Shown in pieces: positions 1 to 9,659 of a DNA stretch of 64,000 bases. How positions within the stretch are numbered: the first letter of the stretch is position 1; each line of letters starts with the position of its first letter. Both the position numbers and the translations under genes were made by a program. Source of the stretch: Undaria pinnatifida (Eukaryota; Sar; Phaeophyceae; Laminariales; Alariaceae); assembly GCA_012845835.1 (NCBI GenBank), contig JABAKD010000009.1, forward strand, positions 5,891,324 to 5,955,323, read 5' to 3'. Under the pieces are notes generated by a model. It did no database searches, was not told where the DNA came from, and worked only from the letters and a program-made list of their open reading frames with translations.

Positions 1-620
1 GCATTAGTTAATATCAGTACGAAATAAAAATATCGTCGAGCACGCCGGCTCCCACGTTGGAACTATTCATGCCTTCACCTCCTTACCCCCACCCCGAACC
101 GCCTATTTCAGGATTCCTATTAATATGGGTCGCAGGTACACTTTCTACCATTACGTAGACAGATCATCTCGTGAAGATTTGTATGAACGGTAGCCGTTCC
201 AGAGGTATTGGATATCGTGTCTTGTCGTACTAAAAGTGGTCGTGGAGTCTCCGTAGATTCTGATGACAGAGAGGCGGGTAATCACGTTTCTCGCTGACAA
301 GTGATCACTGTCGACTATCTGTTTTGCCCGCGAAGCACCTCTCGTTGCCTCGAGACACTTCTATCGTTACCGTCGCTTGGTTCGTCGTCGAACCTTGCTC
401 CAACCTGGCGTGTCCTCCACGCTACGAAGGACAAGAAGAGAAATAGTTGCAAGTTGCGAGTCGAACCTGGGTTACCCCAAACCCTCATTAATACCAGTAA
501 CAACGTTGATCACGCCGGCTCTCACGCCGGGACTATTCATTGTTCATGCCTTACACCCCCACGCCCCCGCCCCCTCATATGATTACACCCCACCACCCTC
601 CCCCGAACCGCCTACTCTAG
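1..620 (+). repeat. Direct repeat copying the 3' end of an ELOC intron
   Basis: Positions 1-117 and about 487-626 are diverged direct copies. Both contain ACGCCGGCTC, ACTATTCAT, a C-rich stretch, and CCCCGAACCGCCTA followed by a pyrimidine tract and AG|GATT. In the right copy that AG is the acceptor used for the ELOC exon at 621. In the left copy the equivalent CAG ends at 111 and is followed by only a few exon-like bases. The stretch 1-620 is therefore intronic or 5' flank. No other gene is seen in it. Confidence 0.7.
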
Positions 621-3600
621 GATTTCGTGAAGCTTGTCAGCGCGGAAGGCGCGGAGTTTTGGGTAGATCGCAAGTGTGCTATGGTGTCGGGGACAATCAA
701 GGCTATGCTCAGCGGTAAGAGGTGTCGGTTACTTTGTGTACGTAGCATTATGTGAGGGGTGAAGAGTATAACATATGGAGGCGGCGGCCGGGGGGGCGGG
801 GCGGGGGGGGGCGTACTGCTATGTTGCTTGCCTTAGTTATTTGACCTTTGACCTCGCACCCCGGGACGGGGCACCGTTCCTTCTCCTAATAGACACCTCC
901 AACCATTGTACAGGTACGCTCGATACGTTTTTCCATTCCAGTAAATACCCTTTGCCAAAAAATGCGTAGCTTATCCCCTTGTTTCGCATTGTGTGGTCTA
1001 TCTCCTAGCATAGTACTCGTTTTCCCGCTACTATTTAGGCAGAGAGGGGCGGGGTTAACGTGGGGAGGGAGAGGCAAACGCCGCTGTAATATTGAAAACC
1101 GCCGCGGGTGAAGGCAGTGTTACGGGTGCTTGTGGTTCTGATTTTAGGCAGTGTAGATGGCCGAGTGCTCTTCGCCGTTTTAGTGCTATTTTTTTTCAAC
1201 AACACCAGGTACACGGGGGGCTTCGCCGAGGCGGGCTGACGCCCGCCTGCGGCTCCGCGCATGCCCGTAAGACAGGAAAAGAAGCGGAGATGGACCGTAA
1301 AAGCGACAGAATACCGCCAAGGGGTGTACGGTGTGGTGTTAAGTCAGTTCATGGTATTGAAAGTACGAGGTTGTGGAGCGAGTGTAGAGGAGTTTGTATA
1401 TATATATTGAAGGGAAAAGACAATGGAACGGTCGGGAAAACGAGGAATCCATGATGATCCTATCATATGCCAGGTACTTACGAGTACCGACAGGTAGTAT
1501 GGTAGTACTACTGCGTCGTACAACAATGGCAGCAGCAATAATCGCCACACCACCTCGTTAAAAAACTACGTATCATACGATACATCGTCGTCCAAACTTG
1601 GCAGACGTACTCGTACGTCAGTCACTTATTCTTGGCGGTTTCATGAAAAAACCGTGCGTATGTACGTCGAAATTGACTGACGTACTCTTGCGTAAGTTAT
1701 TTCTTCCTGATATTTGCATGGTGGTTAAAATGAAACACGCCTTCACCATACAACCGAAACCCATGTTTTACGTGATGATGCTGCGTTGTTCCACAAAACG
1801 AATCGTGCGCGCCGCTCCTCCCTCGGAGTAGGTTATTCCGATTCGTTCAAAACCAAGAGCCCCGCCCTCTCTGCCTCCCGGAGCCCGGTCGTCCACCGTG
1901 CGTGGTAGCCGCAGCGGCTCGCAACGCTCGTTTCGCGTCCTTGTGCTAGCGTACGAATCTCAACACCTTTGCAGGTAATCGGTGCTATCTCACGTAGAAT
2001 CGCCCGAATCGCTCATTCGACACTCGTTTCCGTGACGGCCACCCCTCGACACACCCACAACGGCGGGGCACGGGGCCGGCTGCCCAGCCTATATTTCCCA
2101 CACTTGCCGCCACTAGCTGTCAAAAGCCGCGGAGGCGGTGGCCTCTCCCGTATCGGCCACGCTAGAAGATGACCTCCCCGGGCCCTGGCATCGAAAACGG
2201 AATATTTTTACCGTCACGAGCGAGCATAGATGTCGGCTAAAACAGAGCATTTTTACCGTCACGAGCTAGCATAGATGTCGGTTAAAACGGGATATATTTA
2301 CCGTCATGAGCGAGCATAGACGTTGGTTGACGGCGGTTTTGCCCCTTGGCAATCATCTACCAAGGACCTCCCAACACAGAAAAAACTACGGTATTGATAA
2401 AGAGGTTTTGACGGGCCAAAGCTAGATCGTCAACCCATACCTTTGGCCACGCAACTGTCATGAACCGCGCAGCATGCAACGTTGGATCCCGATCACTCAA
2501 CTGTTCGAGCTCAGTGTTGGTCATTCAATTGGTCGAACTCACAGCCGACGTATTTGCAATAATGTTGGTCAAGATCGAGTGTAGCACACCCGGCCAGCCG
2601 GCAATCAGGGCACGGCGCAAGCCCGTCCAAGGCCGCCCCCAACACAGTAGGGGTCGGGGATCACGATGAGGTAGTTTCGGGCGGGGGGGGTATCCTCGTC
2701 GAAAGTTAGCGCGGCAAAAACTCGAAAATACGTCTAAGAAAAGGCGAGGAGCGCTCAGGGCACACCGCCAACGCGATCGTATCTGTATTTATACGGTAGA
2801 CCCGGTACAAGGCACTAGACCAATAGTGCAGACCAATAGTGCTCGCTGCAAAGAACAAGCTCGCCAGAAGCGAGTTCGACCAATCTGATTGGTCGAACTT
2901 TTTATTTTGCAAGGTGAGGAGAGTGAGTGCCACGTAACACGTCAGTCGCGCGTCTTGTACGTACAGAAGTGGTCCCGTTATAGTACCGGTGTGTGCCAGC
3001 CGGGATCACCAGCATTGTAGCGGCAACCGGCACCATTCCGCATACTCACATTGCTGGTTGCTCCCATCCGCGCCAAGCGATTTCACAGGCATTATAGCGG
3101 GTAACCGGAACTACGCAACCGGCTCTATAGAGGGACCTGTACTGTACAGTGTTCCTCGTGGAGCCCAATCATCCTGAATTTTTTTCGGAATGGCGTATCC
3201 TGAGGAGTTACACTATCAACCATTTCGGCGAAGCTGGGCCAAGTCGTAAAAACGCCTACGGAAGCAGGGGTTAATTACAAGGTTGACCTCGGGATGATAT
3301 TTTAGAGCGTATTTCCTACGAAAATCATAATAGGAACGTGTCACACACACGAAAATAACGGCTGTTCGGAAGATCTCGTCGAGAAAACACGTGAAACATG
3401 GTGGCTTCTTCGGAACGATCTCGTCGAGAACACACGACGAAAATGGTGGCTTTCGAATGATCTCGTCGAGAAAACACAACGAAAATGGTGGCTTTCGAAT
3501 TATCTCGTCGAGAGAACACGACGAAAATGGATGCTTTCGAAATATCTCGTCGAGAAAACACGACGAAAACGGCGGCTTTTGAAATATCCCGTCGTCGAAA

Positions 3601-5625
3601 AATAACGGCGAAAATGGCGGCTTTCGAATGATCTCGTCGAGAAAACACAACGAAAATGACGGCTTTGGGAAGATCTCGTCGAGGAAACACATCGAAAATG
3701 ACGGCTTTGGGAAGATCTCGAGATTCCATAGACGCATGCATGGTTCGGCGTTGTTCGCACCCACTCTCCCCGTTGCCGTAAAAGCCAGCTTCGAAAATCG
3801 TCCCGAGGGTGTGTGTTATCTATCTTGCGTGCTTTGCGACACCGCCCGCAGCTAGCAAGAGTTGGGTTTGGACGAAATCTTCCAAGATCTGACAGCTGGG
3901 ACCTGTCCAGGATGTCTTGTACTTTCTGTTGTAACAACACGACTGAAAAACACTGAATTGTGTGCGTGCGTGCGTGTGTGCGTACGTGCGTTTGGGCAGG
4001 TGGGTTTGGAGAGGCAGCGTCGGGACAGGTGCACTTCGCGGAAATCTCTACTCCAATACTCGAGAAGGTCATCCAGTTCGTTTACTATAAGGTGACCACA
4101 CGCCAGCTAACCGAACTTCTGTCAACAGGAGAAAGCTGTAGGAGGAGGAGGGGGAGTACGGGAATGAAGAGAACCGGGGGGGAGGGGAGGGGGGGGGGGG
4201 AGGGGGGGGGGGAAGGGGGGGGGGGGGTGTACTCAGTTTGTGCATGGCCGTAGTCGTATGACCATAGACCCTCGCATCCCTACTATGCCGGGACGGAGCA
4301 TGTCGGGTTTTCACCAACCAGGCAGACATTGCTTGCACCAAGCGCGAAGAGCCGTGAGGTGTTCGGTGAGTCGCGTGAAGGGTGAACTGCATCCTTCCAA
4401 GAACCGCTCGTAAGACCAACCTCGGCACCTTATGCCTACTTTCCTGCTTATGGATGACAGCGCCAATGAGTGATACTTCGTTTTCTGGTGTGGCCACTCC
4501 AGAGACAGCAATGGGTATTATTATGTAACTGCCTCGTGTGTGCATTACCATACTCACACTACGTGATGCGATCATTCCCCCTTGTGCGGAGTTAAGTTTC
4601 TCCACCCCGCACAATATGGTCTACTCGATAACCATCCTGGTGACCGCCAAAAAACAAAACAAAAACAAAACGATACCCTGGTTGTTTAGCTCACGCAGTG
4701 ATTAGCATGTTTTACGCGTCATCGCCAACAACGCCAACCCCAATATACATATAATATTTTACAGCGTCGGTGCTAACCGAGGCCAACCATAGCATATGCC
4801 TGGTATGTTTTAAGGGGGGGGAAGGGGGGGGGCGAGGAGAAGGAGGAGGAGAGGGAGGGGGAGAGGAAGGAGGGGGAGGAGAGGGTGAGGAAGGGGGCGA
4901 CAGGCGGGGGAGGAAGAGGAAGGGTAGGGCGGGCAGGGGGGGGGGGAGGGGGGGGGGAGAGCAGAGGATGGTGCACCGTCGAGAGCGATCGATATCCGTT
5001 CCCGCCGCCTGTATATACCGTCTTCCTCGGCTTTTGTGAGCGTGTGCTTGTTTGTGCGTTTGGTCGGGATCGAAGCTGTACGCGTGCGGCGTGGGCCACA
5101 GCAGCCAGCCCTTGCAAGCGCTGCTGCTGGGTGAGGCGAGGTTTTTATTGTTTGTTCTTGTTTTGTGCGTTTGTGTGCTAGTGCGTTGGGGCGGCTTTGC
5201 ACCCGTAATATCCGCGACGGCGCAAGGTAGAGCCGACAGCCCTATGCTTGGGTGGGTGCCTTTCGAACCGCTTGCGCCTCAGTGGAATGATATTATCCCC
5301 GTACGGTTCCCCCCTTTGGGAGGAAGGGTTGTGTCCGTAGGGTAGGCCGCGGCGACACTGTTGGGCAAAAAACGCAGGATTGTAGACGCGGCCAGATCCT
5401 CTCGAGAAGACCCCCCCCCCCCCCCTTCTCTTGTTCCCTCCACTCGCCTCAACCCTCCTCCCTCCTCTGACACCCTGCCCCCCCTCCCCTCCCCTCCCAC
5501 CCCCAACCCTGTCCTTCTTTGACCAGGTTCGATACACGAATAGCGCCACTCGCATCCCCGAGTTTCACATAGAGCCGGAGCTGGCATTGGAGCTGCTTAT
5601 GGCGGCCAATTTCCTCGACTGCTGA
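621..5625 (+). CDS. ELOC: Elongin C, 5' partial, three exons seen
   Basis: Elongin C is the small SKP1/BTB-fold adaptor that pairs with elongin B and links BC-box proteins to cullin-2/5 ubiquitin ligases; in animals it is also part of the elongin transcription elongation complex. Three exons join in phase: 621-714 (acceptor CTCTAG, donor GTAAGA, ends phase 1), 4000-4091 (acceptor GGGCAG, donor GTGACC) and 5527-5625 (acceptor GACCAG, stop TGA). The 94 residues run from the first beta strand ([10 protein letters not shown]), through [23 protein letters not shown] and [13 protein letters not shown], to the diagnostic C-terminus [12 protein letters not shown]. The animal protein is about 112 residues, so only a short N-terminus is missing. 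Its exon lies left of 621, probably off the window; I saw no convincing start in 1-620. Introns of about 3.3 and 1.4 kb are filled with repeats. The family call is firm; the exact start of the middle exon rests on phase and alignment. Confidence 0.93.
790..905 (+). repeat. Dispersed repeat family B, copy 1
   Basis: A poly-G run is followed by GCGTACT, a TTGCTTGCC-type core, TTATTTGACC, CTCGCACCCC and GACGGGGCAC. Reverse-strand copies lie at about 38995-39112 and 48845-48962, with CATTTGCTGCTTGCC and GACGGAGCAC in the same order. The function is unknown. It looks like a small non-coding mobile repeat. Confidence 0.6.
2194..2328 (+). repeat. 45-bp tandem repeat, three copies
   Basis: Three 45-bp units start near 2194, 2239 and 2284. 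Each has TTTACCGTCA, GAGC, AGCATAGA and GTCGG or GTTGG, and they differ by only a few substitutions. The array sits inside the first visible ELOC intron. Confidence 0.85.
2964..3144 (+). mobile_element. TA-flanked MITE, copy 1 (181 bp)
   Basis: A 181-bp element is bounded by TA on each side (2962-2963 and 3145-3146). It starts CAGAAGTGGTCCCGTTATAG and ends with the imperfect complement AGGGACCTGTACTG. The terminal inverted repeats are about 28 bp. Its centre contains CGCGCCAAGCGATTT. Related copies lie at 6842-7042, 15705-15887 and 40565-40743. A TA duplication with CAG...CTG ends suggests a non-autonomous Tc1/mariner-type element. That class assignment is inference because no transposase is present. 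Confidence 0.75.
3372..3713 (+). repeat. 42-bp minisatellite, eight units
   Basis: Eight units of 42 or 45 bp (45,42,42,42,42,45,42,42; 342 bp in all) each begin GATCTCGTCGAG or TATCTCGTCGAG and continue AAAACACGACGAAAATGG. All unit lengths are multiples of three, so several frames stay open on both strands and create spurious repeat ORFs. It is in an intron. Confidence 0.9.
4092..5526 (+). other. ELOC last intron with G-rich arrays
   Basis: The intron runs from GTGACC to TTTGACCAG. It holds poly-G runs (4170-4226), a full dispersed repeat A (4227-4401), a purine tract of G and A (about 4815-4970) and a C-rich stretch near the acceptor (5411-5515). No other gene was seen. Confidence 0.65.
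4227..4401 (+). repeat. Dispersed repeat family A, full-length copy
   Basis: About 175 bp directly after a long G run. Landmarks in order are GTGTACTCAGTTTGTGCATGG, CATAGACCCTCGCATCCC, GCCGGGACGGAGCA, CACCAAGCGCGAAG and GAGGTGTTCGG. Other copies are at 32829-32999, 37541-37645 and 56598-56745 on the plus strand, and 16762-16875, 48712-48825 and 49028-49130 on the minus strand. It has no coding potential. The poly-G/C neighbour is conserved at most copies. Confidence 0.8.
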
Positions 5626-6841
5626 CCGAACGCACCGCTGCCTCTGCAACCGCCGTCGCCTCCAGGCTACGCAGCAGCAACAGCAACAACAGCATCAGCA
5701 GTAGGGGGGTTACTGGGGCACTGTCTTACGTAGCGGAGGCTGGAAAGAGATGTAGTCCTTTTCGGTCGCGCTCTTGTTTGGCGCCAAATTTCCATCATTT
5801 TGTTTGTCGATCACGTCTCTTTTTGATCACGCCGTGTTTCGATCTCTTCCGGAAATCGATCGCGCGGCGGCACGAGATAGTGCTCGCGATCAGCCAAAAA
5901 AAACGCCTCACACCGCTACGCAACCCTTGTCGTGGGTTACAGGTAGTATAGCGCCGGTTGGCGGGGGAAGGGAGAGACGGGGGGCGACGCTCCGAGCGCC
6001 AAGTGTTGCGGGAAACACGGCAGGGAGAATGGGCACAAAATCCTCTGAAAATGGAGATGCGGCGGCGGCAGCGGTGGCGGTGGTGGCGGTGGAGGTTGCC
6101 GCAGTTTGTCGGGCGCGAGGCTGAGCCGCGCCGCGAGACGTGGATTATGGTGTGCTGTGGCTTGGTGCAAGCGTCCTTCCGTTATCCTGTCCCTGGTTTG
6201 CCGGCGCGGGTAGAGAGAGGGCTGGAGATGGGGGCGGGGTTGGGCGGGACGGTGAGGCGGCCCCGTTGTGTTTATACCCTGTTTTGTCGCTCGCGGCGCC
6301 CTTTTGTACGCCCGAGCGACGACTTCGCGCGGGGGGTGGGGGGGGGGGAGGGTATCGAACATGGACCGTCGATGCTACGTATAATATGTGCGAGTACTCT
6401 CGATTTTCTTAACTGTTAACCCTCGTGGGATTCAAGAGCGAAAAACCGTCGAAAACACGTGACGATTACATTACGTCGTCATCGACCACAGCGCGGGCTG
6501 CTGAGTAGCAATAATATTGACGGCGCCGGAACTTGATGATACTTGTATTTATGAAAGAAGCATAACGTCCGCCTTCGACGTAAGAGTTGTTGCACGCTCT
6601 TCGTAGAAGTTCGACGCGCCCGCGATTGTCGAGTTTTAGGTCGCTATACCTGGACCCCAAAAAGGCTAAGAAGGAGGAGTTGTAGTAGCGGAGGCGGGGT
6701 TTTATGGCGAACTCCTGAGCGCCTACCAGGCGGCTTACTGTTTCACATAAGTTTTGTGCAACCTTGGCTATAGGAGTGCACCACCGATAGACCATCACCG
6801 GCAGAGGAAGCGTGTCCTGAGCAGAACGCATTTCTATGATA
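5626..6841. other. Intergenic, 3' side of ELOC
   Basis: This is probably the ELOC 3' UTR followed by intergenic DNA. GC-rich and CAG/GGC simple repeats occur near 5690-5700 and 6060-6100, with a G run at 6340. No supported gene was seen. Confidence 0.4.
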
Positions 6842-7042
6842 CAGCAGTGTTCCCTCTATAGTGCCGGTTGAGAAATGCCGGTTTCCCGCTATTTGATAGC
6901 GCCTGTGAAATCGCTTGGCACAGGTGGAAACAGTCAGTATTGGCAGTATGGGGCGTACTGCCGGTTGCCGCTATACCTGGTAGTGCCGATATTGCCACCT
7001 GGCACATGCCGGCGCTACAGCCTCTAGGAACCACTTTTATTG
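6842..7042 (-). mobile_element. TA-flanked MITE, copy 2 (201 bp)
   Basis: TA at 6840-6841 and 7043-7044 flanks an element beginning CAGCAGTGTTCCCTCTATAG. The conserved core is in the opposite orientation to copy 1 (CGCCTGTGAAATCGCTTGGC near 6900). The right terminus is more diverged. Confidence 0.65.
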
Positions 7043-7914
7043 TACGTGGCGGCGACGCAAGGTTTCCACTGTTTGGTTTGGCGTTTTTTTCCGGTTGGGG
7101 GGTGACGAGCGCGTGACCACGGGATTGCCTGTTTTTTTTCGTGGTGGGGGTGGGTTCGCTTGGCTTTGCTGTCGAGGCGTGTGCCCCGAAGGCCGGCTCG
7201 TCTCGATGGTTTTGGTTTCGTCCCGGCCGGCTGCAGTACTAGTTTTTGTTTCGTTTTATGATGAATGTTTTTGCTGTTGTTGGTTGTGTTGTGCTTTTTT
7301 TTCTTCGGCTGTTGGTCGGTTGGTTGGTGTGTAGATTCGTCAGCTGGCTGCAACATTCTGACCTCGAACGGTTTTCGTTCGGGGAGGGGAGGCGGTAAAA
7401 ATGGGGGCCTGGTTTCGTCCGCTGCTATTATATAATATTACATACTACCAAAGGTACGTGGGTTATGTCTGTCTGCTTGCTCTGCACGGCGATTCAAGGA
7501 CGGGGGCAAGCGAGTGCGGCGAGGCGGTCCAACTTGGCGCCTCCTTTTGCCTGTGCGCCGCCGCCACTGCGCACGGTGATGTAGCATGCGCAATGAATTG
7601 GTCACCCCCTTGCATTCTCGTAGGGATCACGGTCCGTGGCCGGAGAACGGCGTCCATGTGATGACTGCTGAGAAAAGTTCAAGAGGAACGTTGATAAAAG
7701 TAGATGTTTTATATAATAATTTCAACATCATCCTCAGTGAGCTCGCCAAATTTATTGTCGATAGTCATTTTTGCAGGCTGCATTCTACACCGGCCGCCCG
7801 TGTTCACTTAGTATCTCGACAACTGTCATGATTCACGTACACAGTACGTAAGATTCACGTACACAGTACGTGAGAAGAAACGTTGATTGATCCTTGAGGC
7901 GGATGTTATATATG

Positions 7915-8211
7915 TAAGCCGGTCGCCCCGGTGGCGTATCAGGTTATCCTCGAGCCTGGTATAGGTCAATTTCGTGAGTTCGAGCCCCGCCGAGTGCATA
8001 CTCGTATAAATTCGTTGGGACTTTTTCTTGTGGACAAATTGACTTGCGGAAAGCGCGAGAGCGTGAGTTAGCAACATTCGATGAACAATCGACGAGCAGT
8101 GGGATTGCTGAACCCTATGCGCGATAAAAATTGAAGGCAAGAACCGGGGAGGAGAAGGGATGACACCTGTGACCACGGCTTGTCCAGAAGCTGGAAAGTG
8201 AAAGTGTGCTG

Positions 8212-8242
<31 letters not shown>
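7915..8242 (+). mobile_element. tRNA-derived SINE with poly(A) tail
   Basis: The 5' part resembles a tRNA gene with polymerase III promoter boxes: an A-box-like GTGGCGTATCAGG near 7931 and a B-box GAGTTCGAGCC at 7976-7986. A non-tRNA body follows, including GACCACGGCTTGTCCAGAAG, and then an uninterrupted run of 31 A (8212-8242). The body is found again, reverse-oriented and 5'-truncated, at 50144-50235 next to a T run, and more weakly at 35625-35690. That pattern fits retroposition by a LINE partner. The head boundary is approximate. Confidence 0.65.
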
Positions 8243-8247
<5 letters not shown>

Positions 8248-9659
8248 GTGCACGTAGTAGGCGATAAGAAGGCGGAGCAAGGAGGAGAGACATATGTGGC
8301 ATGATACACTTGACCACCCCTTTTCCTCCTCGTATATGCAGGGATCACGGTGTGCGGCCGGAAAATGGCGTGCATAGAACTCTCAAGAAGAGTTCAGGAG
8401 ACAGAACACTGATACCGAAAAAAGCGGTGATGAATCGTCGATCAAAAACGCGGTGAGCGTTTCACGTGAGCATCGCTTGTAGCGCGATGCGTTTGTTGAA
8501 AGCGCGCGTGAGCATTGCCTGTCTCGCGATGCGTTCGTTCGTTGAAAACGCACGTACCAGGTACACACGTAGTACAGATAGTAAACAACTCATCCGCCGT
8601 TGGAGGAGCGCCCGTCTTTACTCTTTAAGCACAACCTGGACATAGCGTGCGAAGCTCATCACGCTACGTCGTTATCTCTTGACTGGCAGCTCGCTTCGTG
8701 TCAACTTACTCACTTCTCAATCCCCTCTCAAACCCCTCTTCACTCTCACACTCTCACACTCTCCCCACACCACTCTCTCCCCCCAACCCCCCCCCCCCCG
8801 CCCCCCCTTCCCGTCTACGAGCTACAGCCACTACAGGAACAGTAATTGTTTGCGTGCGAGCGAAATGACCATCAGTATTTCCCATAAACCAAGCCCGTCC
8901 TCCCGCACCCCACCCCACTACAACTCCATACCCCGTTTCTGCCTGTTCTTGCCGTTCACCGATCGTGGTTCCAATTTTCTCCGCAAATATAGCTTTACAC
9001 ATAATAAACCACGTTTCGCGCTAAGCCCGGCGCATACGATACACCCCCTCTCCCCCCGCCCCCCCCCTGCCCGGGTGGGGGAAAGCGAGACCGACACACT
9101 ATTGGGGGGGGGTGGGAAAGGGGGGCGCTTACCCTCGCCCCGCAACCTACATAAATTAGGCGGTAACGAAACATGGCGTGGGGGGGCTAATAGTATAATA
9201 CAGCACAGCATCATATATATCCACATCCACAGCATCCTCGTCACCACCATCATCACGCATGTAAAACAGTAAAACGCTCTAAGACCCATCATACAAAAAA
9301 TCCACACCACCAACCACACCGCGCACGCACCCCCCAAACAATACTACCACAACAAAAAAAGTGGTTTTAAGAAGAAAAAAACGAAAAAAACGACAAAAAT
9401 CGACGGGACACGACTTACCTCTTTCTAGTAAAAAAGAAAGACAAGCAAGACAAAATGAAGGGGGAAAACTCTGACTGAGCGTACGGCGGCCACGTCACGC
9501 AGCACTAGCTCTCCTGAGCTACGCGCCGTACGAAAAAGAGATACCGTGATATAAAAAGAGCACCAGCCGACCGCACCGCACGGCATCGAATCGAACCGCC
9601 CCTGCCAACAACCAAAAACACAAAAAAGAAAATAAAACAAAAAAGCCAGCGTCCGCGAT
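8243..9659. other. Intergenic, simple sequence
   Basis: A relative of the block at 7595-7680 recurs near 8325-8400 (GGGATCACGG then GGCCGGA). A degenerate repeat of about 45 bp with GCGCGATGCGTT lies at 8450-8550. C-rich and G-rich runs follow at 8780-9130. No gene was recognised. Confidence 0.4.

Larger units (their letters stand above)
715..3999 (+). other. ELOC intron, repeat-rich
   Basis: This 3.3-kb intron begins GTAAGA and ends TTTGGGCAG after a TG-rich tract. It contains a dispersed poly-G-flanked repeat (790-905), a 45-bp triplicate (2194-2328), a TA-flanked MITE (2964-3144) and a 42-bp minisatellite (3372-3713). The rest (906-2193, 2329-2963, 3145-3371) shows no recognisable coding sequence. 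Confidence 0.7.

Noticed and set aside
3216-4072. Repeat proteins from the 42-bp minisatellite
   Set aside because: The unit length is a multiple of three, so frames stay open by arithmetic. The region is within an ELOC intron.
6466-6831. Minus-strand 121-codon open frame
   Set aside because: It has no recognisable domain, splice context or repeat relation, and sits in a repeat-rich intergenic region. It is possible but unsupported.
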